Source: Bifidobacterium reuteri DSM 23975 (GTDB lineage Bacteria > Actinomycetota > Actinomycetes > Actinomycetales > Bifidobacteriaceae). From it: a stretch of DNA of 64,000 bases. The translations under genes were made by a program, and so were the position numbers. The notes beneath the pieces were generated by a model. The model saw only the letters and a list, made by a program, of their open reading frames with translations, searched no databases and was not told the origin of the DNA. Location of the stretch: positions 248,001 through 312,000 of the forward strand of contig NZ_JGZK01000003.1 of NCBI RefSeq assembly GCF_000741695.1. The letters run 5' to 3'. This document shows, piece by piece, positions 27,434-36,694 of the stretch; position 1 is the first letter of the stretch, and the number at the start of each line of letters is the position of its first letter.

Positions 27434-28092
27434 CGTTCATCCTCCGCCGCACCTGTCCACAGGGCCACGGCCTGTCCCCGTGAATTGACGCCCAGCTTGT
27501 GGATGGCACGGGTGAGATAGGTCTTGGCCGTGGAGACGCTCACCTGCATCTCCCCGGCGATTTGTTCGGTTCCCAGCCCCCGCGAACACAGATTCATGGC
27601 CTCGGCCTCCCTGTCGGAGAGCAGGAACTGTCGCGGCAGACGCCGGCCGGACAGACGCTGGTGGGCCTCCGACGAGGTCTGGAAACCCTCGCCCCAAGTA
27701 CCGCCCGCCGCCACAGCGCGGATAGCGTCCACAATCGGCGCCTCGACGGATTTGGGTACGATTCCTTGGGCGCCGGCTTCGGCGGCCTTGGACGCATACA
27801 CCGCCAGGGAGAACGAGGTGACGGCCAGGATCATCACACGCGCGGTCTGCACACGAATCGTCCTGCACACCACCAGGCCGGACAGCTCGTCCATCGACAT
27901 GTCGGTGAGCAGCACATTCGGACTCCGTTGCGCATCGAGGCACCGCGCGACCGCATCCCGTCCGGAGACGGTCTTCCACAGCACGCGCGCCTCCGGCATC
28001 AGCTCACTGATGGCGCGTTCCAGAAAGGCCAGCGAAAACTCGTCGTTGTCCAGCAATCCGATGGTCACGATAGGACGAACCGTTTCGGCCAT
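27430..28092 (-). CDS. NarL/LuxR-family response regulator
   Basis: The product has 220 residues. The receiver has the acidic pair in LLDNDEFSL, the phosphoacceptor Asp in LLTDMSMDEL and the Lys in VPKSVEAPIV. The C-terminal helix-turn-helix is LSDREAEAMNLCSRGLGTEQ followed by STAKTYLTRAIHKLGVNSR. AAAGGAGG precedes ATG 28092. It is the first gene of the leftward cluster and probably controls the paralogous lipoproteins and the exporter downstream. Confidence 0.9.
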   Translation of the reverse strand: MAETVRPIVTIGLLDNDEFSLAFLERAISELMPEARVLWKTVSGRDAVARCLDAQRSPNVLLTDMSMDELSGLVVCRTIRVQTARVMILAVTSFSLAVYASKAAEAGAQGIVPKSVEAPIVDAIRAVAAGGTWGEGFQTSSEAHQRLSGRRLPRQFLLSDREAEAMNLCSRGLGTEQIAGEMQVSVSTAKTYLTRAIHKLGVNSRGQAVALWTGAAEDER

Positions 28093-28210
28093 CTCCCCCT
28101 CCTTTGCGGCAAGCCCTGCAACGCTGCTTTCACGGTAACACCAATATGCGGCCGCAACGGAATCGCCACGTCATCCGTCGGACGACAATCGGAATACTGC
28201 CCTAACAAAC

Positions 28211-28276
28211 TGTGGATAACCCGGATTCCATCCACACGTTATCCACAACACTCCGAACCGCGTCATAGTATCCACA
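28211..28276. promoter_or_regulatory. Cluster of DnaA-box-like sites
   Basis: Two perfect TTATCCACA boxes lie in opposite orientation (28211-28219 as complement, 28239-28247), with a one-mismatch box at 28268-28276 and a weaker CCATCCACA at 28228-28236. They lie between the leftward regulator gene and rightward yraN. No dnaA/dnaN gene is near, so this is more likely a DnaA-responsive promoter or titration site than the origin. Confidence 0.6.
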
Positions 28277-28326
28277 TTCGCCGGTCGGCCTTGCGCTGCG
28301 CATATCGCAACCCGCACAGTGGATTC

Positions 28327-28869
28327 ATGAGCAATTCAGTATCAATGCAGATCACAGGACACAGCGATACGCTGGTCACGCACCGCGGCGATTCCGCATC
28401 TTCCCGGCTCCATCGCCCCATGCCGGTTTCCGCCCCGGATGAGCCGTCCTTCCGGCATGACACCGACCACGAACCGGACCGTCTCGCCCAGGACATGGCG
28501 AATCCTCTTCTGACGGCCAGACAGTTCGGCGAGCTGGGAGAACGGTATGTCTCCCTATGGCTCGAAGCCAAAGGATGGCATATCCTCAGCCGCAACTGGC
28601 GCACACGGTACGGCGAGCTGGACATCGTGGCCATCACACCCGAACGCATGGTGGTGTTCGTGGAGGTGAAATCACGCCATAACGCCTATTACGGCACACC
28701 CCAGGAGGCGGTGACTCGGAGCAAACAGGTCAATCTGCGCCGCGCTGCAGCCGCATGGCTCATCGACCGCCGCAATCGCATACCGCATGCGGGCGTCCGC
28801 TTTGATGTGATCACCATCCTCATGGATATGGGCCAGCCGAAGGTCGGCCATATCGTGAACGCCTTCTGA
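28327..28869 (+). CDS. yraN: YraN family (UPF0102) nuclease-fold protein
   Basis: The 180-residue product has an N-terminal ~60-residue polar extension followed by the YraN fold: FGELGERYVSLWLEAKGWHI, NWRTRYGELDIVA and FVEVKSRHN, the E/D-ExK metal site of restriction-like nucleases. A shorter start at ATG 28495 would match the family's usual ~120 residues but its ribosome site is too close. Function is unproven in bacteria. It is followed by comM and dprA, the usual actinobacterial order. Confidence 0.85.
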   Translation: MSNSVSMQITGHSDTLVTHRGDSASSRLHRPMPVSAPDEPSFRHDTDHEPDRLAQDMANPLLTARQFGELGERYVSLWLEAKGWHILSRNWRTRYGELDIVAITPERMVVFVEVKSRHNAYYGTPQEAVTRSKQVNLRRAAAAWLIDRRNRIPHAGVRFDVITILMDMGQPKVGHIVNAF

Positions 28870-28921
28870 CCCCATTGGCATGGCAATAGACCACGAGCAA
28901 AGAACATAGAAGGAGACCATC

Positions 28922-30457
28922 ATGGCCATCGGCAGCACGCTGTCCGTGGGACTCATCGGACTGAAGGCCTTTATCGTGCAGGTGCAGGCGTTCATCAGCC
29001 CAGGACTGCCGTATTTCTCCATCATCGGACTGCCGGACACGTCGTTGTCCGAAGCGAGGGAACGGGTGAAATCCGCATGTCAGGCCAGCGGATTCTCCTG
29101 GCCGCAGACCAGGGTGACGGTGAACATGAGCCCCGCTGCAGTGCCGAAACGGGGTTCCTCGCATGATCTGGCTATCGCGGCCAGCGTCCTATGCGCTTCC
29201 GGAGCCATCGGAGCCTCCTGCCTGGAGGACACAATCGTGCTCGGCGAGGTCAATCTCGATGGCTCAGTGCTGCCGATCCACGGCTTGCTGCCCATCATGC
29301 TGCACGCCAGGGAACGCGGGTCGAACAAGATCATCGTCCCGTACCGCAACCTCGATGAGGCGCAGATGATCGAAGGCATGGATGTCATCGGCATACGCCA
29401 TGTCGGCGAACTCATCGAGCTGATGGGCGGCAATGCCGTATATCGTCTGCCGGATTCAGGCATCGGCGGGGAGGATGTAAGCGATGACCATGCCCTTGTG
29501 ATCGCAGACAGGCCAGGAGACATGAGCGAGGTCCTCGGTCAGGAGCATGCGAAATGGGCGCTGCAGGTGGCCGCGGCGGGAGGGCATAACCTCATCATGA
29601 CGGGCCCGCCGGGAGCAGGCAAGACGATGCTCGCGTCACGCATCCCCGGCATCATGAGCCCATTGGACGAACAGGCGCAGCTGGAAGTGGCTTCGATCCG
29701 CTCGTTATGCGGCACATTGCCGCACTATGGCATCACCGACGTGCCGCCGTTCGAAGCGCCCCACCATACCGCTTCGACGGCCTCGCTGGTGGGTGGAGGC
29801 AGCGGCATCGCCGCACCGGGCGCCATCACGCGCGCCCATCGGGGCATCCTGTTCCTCGATGAGGCGCCCGAATTCTCGTCCCGGGCATTGCAGACACTAC
29901 GCGAGCCATTGGAATCCGGGTATGTGTCATTGACCAGGTCCAAAGGCAGCACATATTATCCGGCGGACTTCCAACTCATCATGGCGGCCAACCCCTGTCC
30001 GTGCGGGTACTACTACGGCACCGGCGAACGATGCACCTGCAAGGAGAAGGAGCGCATGCGCTATTTCTCTCGTCTTTCCGGACCGATTCTCGACCGCGTG
30101 GACATCCAGATTACGGTCCCTCCGGTATCCCGCATCGCCCAGCAGCACGAAAGCGCCGGCGAACCCAGCCAGACGATTCGCGCACGCGTCGTGCAGGCTC
30201 GGCATGCGGCTGCGGAACGGTTCAAACCATTCGGCTGGTCGTGCAACGCACAGGCTTCCGGCAAATGGCTGCACGCCAACACGTCACTCAGGGCGGTGGA
30301 GCTGGTGAATCGCGCCTTGGCCAATCACCAGCTCACCTTGCGCGGCGCGGACCGGGCCATGAGGCTGGCATGGACGCTGGCCGATCTGGCCGGGCGCACC
30401 AGTCCCACGGAACAGGATGTCCACCAAGGCATCGGATTGAGAACGAGGATGTCATGA
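28922..30457 (+). CDS. comM: YifB/ComM family Mg-chelatase-like AAA+ ATPase
   Basis: A 511-residue hexameric-helicase-type ATPase. The N-terminal ChlI-like domain has the PDTSLSEARERVKSA region, the AAA+ core has Walker A TGPPGAGKTMLA and Walker B FLDEAPEF, and the C-terminal part has ANPCPCGYYYG with clustered cysteines, then DRVDIQITVPPV. ComM promotes branch migration during natural transformation in Proteobacteria. AAGGAG precedes the ATG. Its stop overlaps the dprA start (ATGA). Confidence 0.92.
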   Translation: MAIGSTLSVGLIGLKAFIVQVQAFISPGLPYFSIIGLPDTSLSEARERVKSACQASGFSWPQTRVTVNMSPAAVPKRGSSHDLAIAASVLCASGAIGASCLEDTIVLGEVNLDGSVLPIHGLLPIMLHARERGSNKIIVPYRNLDEAQMIEGMDVIGIRHVGELIELMGGNAVYRLPDSGIGGEDVSDDHALVIADRPGDMSEVLGQEHAKWALQVAAAGGHNLIMTGPPGAGKTMLASRIPGIMSPLDEQAQLEVASIRSLCGTLPHYGITDVPPFEAPHHTASTASLVGGGSGIAAPGAITRAHRGILFLDEAPEFSSRALQTLREPLESGYVSLTRSKGSTYYPADFQLIMAANPCPCGYYYGTGERCTCKEKERMRYFSRLSGPILDRVDIQITVPPVSRIAQQHESAGEPSQTIRARVVQARHAAAERFKPFGWSCNAQASGKWLHANTSLRAVELVNRALANHQLTLRGADRAMRLAWTLADLAGRTSPTEQDVHQGIGLRTRMS

Positions 30458-31953
30458 ACGATCAGGGTATACAGGACGACAGGAACATTCAGAACAGCGG
30501 AAGCTCGCTGTATGTCCCCTCTGCGGACGCCATGTATCGCGCGGCGCTGACCTTCTGTCTGGATGACGCCGATGCGATGATGTACGCCTTGCTCAAAGGC
30601 GCAGGAGACGCCGCAATCGTTTGGCACCTGCTCAGGGAATCACATCCGAAGAACCCTTCCTCCCAATGCGCCGCCGCCCTGGGCAAGCTCGACCTGGCCT
30701 TCACCCAAGGTCTGGTCCGCTGGGGGCGCAAGCCCCAGGCCTCGGTGATGAAAACATTCCATACCGCGTTGGCGGGCTGGCACAACCGCATGCAGGACAT
30801 GCCGTCCGATGACCCTGTGCGCATCGCCGATTGGTTCACCGTGGACGGCACCCAATGGCTGATCGGCCCCGACAGCCCCTACTGGCCGGGGCAGCTCGAA
30901 GATCTGGCGCTCAAATCGGATTGGGCACCGCCATTGTGTCTATGGGGCAAAGGCGACCCGCAGGCGCTGACCAGTTGCCCCAAGCCGGTGGGAATCGTCG
31001 GCTCACGCGATGTCACGGAATACGGACGCTATGTGGCGCATACGTTGGCCGAGCAGGCGGCGGCATTGGGGCATACGGTGGTTTCGGGAGGAGCCATGGG
31101 CACGGACGCCGCCGCGCACTGGGGCGCATTGAACGCCTTCCATGGGCGAAGGTCACACACCGTAGGACGCACCGTGGCGGTATTCGCCGGAGGCCTGAAC
31201 CACATGGGCCCCACACGGAATCGTTCCCTGTTCGAACGCATCGAAACGCAGTCGGGGGCGCTGATCAGCGAACTGTGCCCGAACACCATTCCCGAAGCAC
31301 GTCGGTTCCTGCTGCGCAACCGCATCATCGCCGCGTTGTCCTCGACTGTGGTGGTGGCGCAGGCACGTCTGCGTTCGGGCGCCTTGAACACCGCAGGCTG
31401 GGCGTACGAGCTCATGCGCGAAGTGTATGCGGCTCCGGGGGACATCAACCAGCCGGCCAACGCCGGCTGCAACAGGATCATCAGTGAAAACCGGGCCGCA
31501 CTGCTGTGTGCGGCAACCGACGTGGAAAGCATCTGCCATGAAGCCCATCATCCCAGCACGGAGCATGCCGCGCACTCTGAAGCGACCGCACCGCAACCGA
31601 CCCTGCGACAGGTCCACGCCGAGCCGTCCTCCAGGCATGCCCGCAAACCGGGCTCGCCATCCGCAGCGTCATCCGACCTGCGGACCGTGACGGCGGCATC
31701 CGCAGATGGACCGAGATCCATCCACCTCAACGCACTGCCCGAACCTCAACGCGTGTTGGCCTCACTGATCAAGGAATGCCATAAACGCCATCTGATAGCC
31801 ACTCCGGACGCCCTGCTGAAGATGGCACGGCAGCAGACGCCGAACGAGATATCCGATATCGGCACGGTTCTGGAGCTCGTGGGTGCCATGGAACTGAGCG
31901 GCATCATTCGCAGGCAGGCCGATGAGGTGGTGTTCAGCACCATCGTGGACTGA
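30454..31953 (+). CDS. dprA: DNA-processing protein DprA/Smf
   Basis: A 499-residue protein with a SAM-like N-terminal region, a Rossmann core ([62 protein letters not shown]) and a C-terminal winged-helix DML1-like domain after a Pro/Ala/Ser-rich linker of about 80 residues. DprA loads RecA on incoming single-stranded DNA. It is longer than average because of the linker. The start overlaps the comM stop. Confidence 0.93.
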   Translation: MNDQGIQDDRNIQNSGSSLYVPSADAMYRAALTFCLDDADAMMYALLKGAGDAAIVWHLLRESHPKNPSSQCAAALGKLDLAFTQGLVRWGRKPQASVMKTFHTALAGWHNRMQDMPSDDPVRIADWFTVDGTQWLIGPDSPYWPGQLEDLALKSDWAPPLCLWGKGDPQALTSCPKPVGIVGSRDVTEYGRYVAHTLAEQAAALGHTVVSGGAMGTDAAAHWGALNAFHGRRSHTVGRTVAVFAGGLNHMGPTRNRSLFERIETQSGALISELCPNTIPEARRFLLRNRIIAALSSTVVVAQARLRSGALNTAGWAYELMREVYAAPGDINQPANAGCNRIISENRAALLCAATDVESICHEAHHPSTEHAAHSEATAPQPTLRQVHAEPSSRHARKPGSPSAASSDLRTVTAASADGPRSIHLNALPEPQRVLASLIKECHKRHLIATPDALLKMARQQTPNEISDIGTVLELVGAMELSGIIRRQADEVVFSTIVD

Positions 31954-32017
31954 CCCGGAGCATGCCTCGATGAGGCAGGAGAGGACACTGTTCGGCGGGT
32001 GTGCAAGAATCGAACCC

Positions 32018-33895
32018 ATGAGTCCGAAACGTCTGGAAGATATGTATGATGCGGTTATCGTCGGCGCAGGAGCTGCCGGCCTGTCGGCGGCGCTGGGATT
32101 GCTGCGGTCCCCGGCGATCGCCGAGCTTACCGAGCAGGGCGTGAGCCCGAAGATCCTAGTGGTCTCCAAGCTGCAGCCTCTGCGCTCGCATACCGGTTCG
32201 GCTGAAGGCGGTATCGCGGCCAGCCTGGGCAATATCGAAAACGATGACTGGCATTGGCACTACTACGACACCATCAAGGGCGGCGACTGGCTGGTCGACC
32301 AGGACGCGGCGAAGCTGTTGGCGGAATACGCACCCGAGACCGTCATCAACCTCGAACGTCAGGGAGTGGCATTCTCCCGGACCGAAGACGGGCATATCGC
32401 TCAACGTCGTTTCGGCGGGCACACCCGTGATTTCGGCGGCGAGCCGGTCAAGCGAGCCGCCTACGCCGCCGATCGCATCGGCCATCAGATTCTTCACACG
32501 CTCTGGCAGCAGTGTGTGGCGCAGGGCGTCGAATTCGCCGAGGAATGGTATGTGACCGATCTGGTCCTCAGCGAGGATGGCGAGCGCGCCGCCGGCATCG
32601 TGGCATTGGACACGCATACCGGCAAGCTGCACGCCATTCACGCGCGCAATGTGCTGATCGCCACCGGCGGCGCAGGACGTCTGTTCCATACCACATCCAA
32701 TTCCTGGGATCTGACCGGAGACGGTATGGCATTGGCGTTGTCCGCAGGCCTGCAGCTTGAGGACATCGAGTTCGTGCAGTTCCATCCCACCGGGCTCGCG
32801 CATACCGGTATCCTGCTTTCCGAGGCGGCACGCGCGGAAGGCGGTATCCTGCGCAATGCCGACGGTGAGGCGTTCATGGAACGCTATGCGCCCGAGCATA
32901 AGGACCTCGCGGCCCGCGATGTGGTATCCCGTTCGATCATGGCGGAGATCGACGCCGGCCGAGGTGTCGCCGATCCCAAAGACCCGGATGGTCCGAAGGA
33001 TTGTGTCTGGCTGGATATGACCGGCATCGACTCGGACCGTATGAAGCAGGCTCTGCCGCAGGTGGTGGAGACCATCGAACAGTACGCGAATCTCGATCCG
33101 GCCAAGGATCCGGTGCCGATCAAACCCACCGCGCATTACACCATGGGAGGCATCCCCATCACCACGGACGGTGAGGTGTATCGTTGGTGTGACGGCGCTT
33201 CGCATGTGGTCGAAGGCCTGTTCGCGGCAGGCGAATGCTCCTGCGTTTCCGTACATGGCGCAAACCGTCTGGGCGGCAATTCCCTGCTGGACGCATGCCT
33301 GTTCGGCACTCGCGCCGGTCGCGCGCTGGCCGCACGCATCGCAGCGGCGCCGGTGGCCTCGCCCATGAACGACGATGCCGACGATGAGCCGTTGGCCGCG
33401 GCAGTCGACCGGACGGCATCCATGCGTCAGGATGATTTCACCTCAATGCTTCAGGGAGCTCTCGAGTCTTCCGCAGATGCCGAGGCATCCCCCGTATCCG
33501 ACGGCAACGCATACCAGCTCATGGCAAAACTCGGCTCAATCATGGAACAGGCTCTGGCGGTACGCTGCAGCGCCGATACCATTCGAACTGCGCTGTATCA
33601 GCTTGATACGGCGATCAAACCCGCCGCCGAGACGCTGCATGCACACGACAAGACCGCCACATTCAATCAGGAAATCACCGCCATCTGGGAAGTACGTCAC
33701 CTCATTGAGCTTGCCGAATCGGTGCTGAAGGCCTCCGATGCGCGTGAAGAGTCCCGCGGCTCAATGCGGCGCCTTGATTTTCCGCAGCGCGATGACGAGC
33801 GCTTCCTCGCGCACTCCATGGTCGCCCGAAATGGCGCAGTGGCGTTCAAACCGGTGACCATCACTGATTACCCGCCACAGAGCCGTGAATACTGA
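32018..33895 (+). CDS. sdhA: Succinate dehydrogenase/fumarate reductase flavoprotein subunit
   Basis: A 625-residue flavoprotein. N-terminal FAD loop [15 protein letters not shown], the FAD-linking His region [11 protein letters not shown], substrate-site HPTGLAHTG and [10 protein letters not shown], and [11 protein letters not shown]-aspartate oxidase is a related alternative, but the iron-sulfur subunit gene that follows supports Sdh/Frd. Neither ATG 32018 nor 32042 has a well-spaced ribosome site. No membrane-anchor genes (sdhC/sdhD) are adjacent. Confidence 0.85.
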   Translation: MSPKRLEDMYDAVIVGAGAAGLSAALGLLRSPAIAELTEQGVSPKILVVSKLQPLRSHTGSAEGGIAASLGNIENDDWHWHYYDTIKGGDWLVDQDAAKLLAEYAPETVINLERQGVAFSRTEDGHIAQRRFGGHTRDFGGEPVKRAAYAADRIGHQILHTLWQQCVAQGVEFAEEWYVTDLVLSEDGERAAGIVALDTHTGKLHAIHARNVLIATGGAGRLFHTTSNSWDLTGDGMALALSAGLQLEDIEFVQFHPTGLAHTGILLSEAARAEGGILRNADGEAFMERYAPEHKDLAARDVVSRSIMAEIDAGRGVADPKDPDGPKDCVWLDMTGIDSDRMKQALPQVVETIEQYANLDPAKDPVPIKPTAHYTMGGIPITTDGEVYRWCDGASHVVEGLFAAGECSCVSVHGANRLGGNSLLDACLFGTRAGRALAARIAAAPVASPMNDDADDEPLAAAVDRTASMRQDDFTSMLQGALESSADAEASPVSDGNAYQLMAKLGSIMEQALAVRCSADTIRTALYQLDTAIKPAAETLHAHDKTATFNQEITAIWEVRHLIELAESVLKASDAREESRGSMRRLDFPQRDDERFLAHSMVARNGAVAFKPVTITDYPPQSREY

Positions 33896-33901
33896 TTCAG
33901 G

Positions 33902-33924
33902 GGTCTGTCTTGTAATTGCTTGAG
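33902..33924. repeat. Solo terminal repeat of the MITE-like element
   Basis: GGTCTGTCTTGTAATTGCTTG and following bases match the inverted end of the elements at 24.24 and 63.03 kb with three or so changes. The core and the other end are absent, so this is a remnant or a solo end. It begins seven bases after the sdhA stop. Confidence 0.5.
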
Positions 33925-34014
33925 ACTGATCCTAGGCGGTCAATCAACGGCTGGTTCTGTCAGTGCGGCCGGCACGACCGCTATTCGGCATACTGGCGTC
34001 GAGGCACACCATCG

Positions 34015-34050
34015 GATCAGGGGCGTGTCCCATATGGCACGCCCCTGATC
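34015..34050 (+). terminator. Strong hairpin between sdhA and sdhB
   Basis: Perfect 13-bp arms 34015-34027 and 34038-34050 (GATCAGGGGCGTG and complement) with a 10-nt loop. A wider 9-bp dyad CCTAGGCGG/CCGCCTAGG (33931-33939 with about 34066-34074) encloses it. It may end the sdhA transcript, leaving sdhB with its own promoter, or stabilise a processed operon mRNA. Confidence 0.65.
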
Positions 34051-34121
34051 ACACGCGCCACGCCGCCTAGGGCTTGTGGCACAATAAATTGGCTGATTAG
34101 TGACTTCATGGAGGCAGATGA

Positions 34122-35069
34122 ATGGCTGAGGCGAACACAACAACGGTTACCCTGCACGTGCACCGGTTCACGCCACGCGCCGAACGCGCAGAAAACGCAC
34201 GTGGCGGCAGCCCGTTCGCCCGTAAGAGCTCTCCTTTCGGCGGGGGCGCAAGCGCTTCGGCACGTCGCCGTCCGCGAGGCAGGCAGTGGGTGCAGGAATA
34301 CACGATTCCCGCACGGCCCGAAGACACCGTTCTGGATTGCCTGCTCACCATCAAGCGCACGCTCGACCCCACGCTTGCATTCCGATACTCCTGCGGACAC
34401 GGCATGTGCGGATCGGACGCGGTGGCGATCAACGGCACCCCCACGCTCCTGTGCACGGCGGCCATTCGCGATTGGGCCAAGCAGCCCGGCACGCTGCCGC
34501 AAGTGGACGATGAAGGCTTCCGCCATGTCGGGAACGGCGACGACGAGAACACCTCCGTGGAAGGCGCACAAGCCGCCGACGCCAAGACCCAATCACTGGG
34601 AGTCATCGAACTCGCTCCCCTGCCGGGCTTCCCGCCACAGCGTGATCTCATCGCGGACATCGACCCGATGCTCGATCAGATCCGCAAACTCACTCCATAT
34701 CTTCAGGCCGACGGCGTGCTCGCCACGACCGCCGAAGGCAAGGTGGACGCATTCGAATACCTCCAACATCCCGAACAACTCGCCAAATACGAGACGCTGA
34801 GCAACTGCATCGCGTGTGGCGTATGCGAAGGCTCCTGCCCGGTATTCGCAGGCGGCGACGCCTTCATCGGCCCCGCCGCTTTGGTCTGGGCGTCACGGTT
34901 CATCAATGATTCCCGCGATTCCAAGGCCATGGAACGCATGGATGCCATCGACACGGCGGATGGCGTGGCCGCATGTCAGTCCGTACGCGCATGCTCCCGT
35001 CACTGCCCTCGCGGCATCGATGTCGGGGAGGAGATGTGGCAGATCGTGGCCAAGGTCCGCGAACGATAG
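34122..35069 (+). CDS. sdhB: Succinate dehydrogenase/fumarate reductase iron-sulfur subunit
   Basis: The product has 315 residues. A plant-type [2Fe-2S] site CGHGMCGSDAVAINGTPTLLC is followed by the C-terminal ferredoxin-like pair CIACGVCEGSCPVF and CQSVRACSRHCPRGID for the [4Fe-4S] and [3Fe-4S] clusters. There is an Arg/Ser/Gly-rich insert at residues ~20-50 and an acidic one near 130. It passes electrons from the flavoprotein encoded upstream; the membrane partner is not in this window. Confidence 0.9.
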   Translation: MAEANTTTVTLHVHRFTPRAERAENARGGSPFARKSSPFGGGASASARRRPRGRQWVQEYTIPARPEDTVLDCLLTIKRTLDPTLAFRYSCGHGMCGSDAVAINGTPTLLCTAAIRDWAKQPGTLPQVDDEGFRHVGNGDDENTSVEGAQAADAKTQSLGVIELAPLPGFPPQRDLIADIDPMLDQIRKLTPYLQADGVLATTAEGKVDAFEYLQHPEQLAKYETLSNCIACGVCEGSCPVFAGGDAFIGPAALVWASRFINDSRDSKAMERMDAIDTADGVAACQSVRACSRHCPRGIDVGEEMWQIVAKVRER

Positions 35070-35144
35070 GACGCATGCATCCCCCCATATTGGCGCAAAA
35101 CAGGGTCGCGGCCAGACAGACTACATCATCAAAAGGTGACTGCA

Positions 35145-35810
35145 ATGGATAAAACACAGTACACGAATCTCGCCAAAGCGTGGGAGTTCGCCGAAGAGCA
35201 TGCATTGGAACGGCAGACTGCGATTGTTTCCGCAGTACGGGCCAAAGCCGAACAGGCAGGACAGCCACAAGGTTCCGCCGCGCAGGCACAGTTGCTGGCT
35301 ATGCTGGTCCATCTGACCGGCGCTTCCTCGGTGATCGCCATCGGCACCGGTTCCGTAGTGGAAACCGTGCAATTGGTGGAGGCGCTCAATGGCGGCGGCC
35401 AGCTCACCGCAGTGGACTCCACCGCCCAGGGCATCGCGATGATTCGCAAGGCGTTTGCCGATCTGCAGGATGTCACCGACACGTCGTTGCGCGCGGTCAA
35501 TGCGCCGGCGCACGTATTCCTGCCCAGACTCAACGCCAACGACTATGATTTCATCGTGGTCGCCGGCGACGCCGCGAATTATGCCGCCGCATTCAATCAG
35601 GCATCACGCCTGCTGCGCTCGCGCGGCATCATCGCGTTCACCGATGTTCTTGCCACAGCCGGCGATCAGGGCGGCGTGCTGAACGCCGCCGACCGCAGTG
35701 CCAAAGCCACCGCCATGCGTGAGCTGATCGCCACAGTGGAGGACAACGGCGACTTCGAGTCCACGCTAACACCGGATGGCACCGGCCTGCTGATCGCCTG
35801 CAAACGGTAG
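35145..35810 (+). CDS. SAM-dependent O-methyltransferase family protein
   Basis: A 221-residue class I methyltransferase resembling the caffeoyl-CoA/catechol O-methyltransferase group (Methyltransf_3). Motif I is SVIAIGTGSVVETVQLVEAL, motif II is QLTAVDSTAQG, and YDFIVVAGDAANYA gives the metal/substrate acid. AAAGGTG precedes ATG 35145. In other actinobacteria such genes are conserved beside housekeeping genes but the substrate is unknown. Confidence 0.8.
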   Translation: MDKTQYTNLAKAWEFAEEHALERQTAIVSAVRAKAEQAGQPQGSAAQAQLLAMLVHLTGASSVIAIGTGSVVETVQLVEALNGGGQLTAVDSTAQGIAMIRKAFADLQDVTDTSLRAVNAPAHVFLPRLNANDYDFIVVAGDAANYAAAFNQASRLLRSRGIIAFTDVLATAGDQGGVLNAADRSAKATAMRELIATVEDNGDFESTLTPDGTGLLIACKR

Positions 35811-35833
35811 CGCGGCTGTGACGCAATCCTGAT

Positions 35834-36694
35834 TCACAGCCCCTTGGTGACCATGTCCACGGCCTCGTCGGGATCGTCGCTCATGGCGACCAGATGGGGA
35901 TCGATGGAGGAGATCATCCCATGCTCCTTCACCGTACCGTTCAACCAGTCGAAAAGCCCTTGCCAGTAGGCTTTGTCGTACAATACGACGGGCATGTCGG
36001 CCACCTTGTGGGTCTGCACCAAGGTCAATAGTTCGAACATCTCATCCAATGTGCCGAACCCTCCCGGGCAGACTATTACTCCGGAGGAATATTTCACGAA
36101 CATGGTTTTCCTGACGAAGAAGTAGCGGAAGCTCATGCCGAGATTCACCCATTGGTTCAATCCCTGTTCGTGAGGCAGCTCGATGCCGAGTCCCACCGAC
36201 TTGCCGCCGGCGAGCGCCGCTCCCCTGTTCGCCGCTTCCATGATGCCGGGGCCGCCGCCGGTGATGACCGCTATGTTCTTCTTGGCTATCAGGCTGCCCA
36301 TGCGACGTGCGGCCTTGTACGCAGGCTCGGTGCGCGCGGTTCGTGCCGAGCCGAAAATGGCCACGGCTGGGCCAAGCTCGGCCAGCGCACCGAATCCGTC
36401 CACGAACTCGGATTGGATCCGCAGCACACGCCAGGGATCCATATGCAGCCAGTCGGTATCCTGATCTGGTTTGAGCAGATTGGCCGTCGTGTTGTCGGAC
36501 GGAATCATCTGTCCGCGAAGAATCACCGGCCCGCGGTGATAGGTGTCTCCCAACGGGGAGGCGTCATCCGAGTCGACCGTGTCGGCCGAGTCGACCGAGT
36601 CGACGGGAGCGGCGTCGCCCGTCTCGACGATCAGTGTCTCCTCGGCGTTTTTCCTGTCTTCGGCTTTCTTGGCCTTCTTTTGCTTCTTGGCCAT
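35834..36694 (-). CDS. LOG/TIGR00730-family Rossmann-fold protein
   Basis: The 286-residue product has a Lys-rich start (MAKKQKKAKKAEDRKN) and an Asp/Ser linker, then the lysine-decarboxylase-like fold with GGGPGIMEAANRGA and PGGFGTLDEMFE, the signature pair. Plant and bacterial LOG proteins cleave cytokinin nucleotides (phosphoribohydrolase). AAGGAGA precedes ATG 36694. The start lies 64 bp inside the end of nhaA in another frame, an unusually long same-strand overlap. Confidence 0.88.
   Translation of the reverse strand: MAKKQKKAKKAEDRKNAEETLIVETGDAAPVDSVDSADTVDSDDASPLGDTYHRGPVILRGQMIPSDNTTANLLKPDQDTDWLHMDPWRVLRIQSEFVDGFGALAELGPAVAIFGSARTARTEPAYKAARRMGSLIAKKNIAVITGGGPGIMEAANRGAALAGGKSVGLGIELPHEQGLNQWVNLGMSFRYFFVRKTMFVKYSSGVIVCPGGFGTLDEMFELLTLVQTHKVADMPVVLYDKAYWQGLFDWLNGTVKEHGMISSIDPHLVAMSDDPDEAVDMVTKGL

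Noticed and set aside
28201-28280. Chromosomal origin of replication
   Set aside because: DnaA boxes alone are not enough; dnaA, dnaN, recF and rpmH are absent and there is no AT-rich unwinding stretch.
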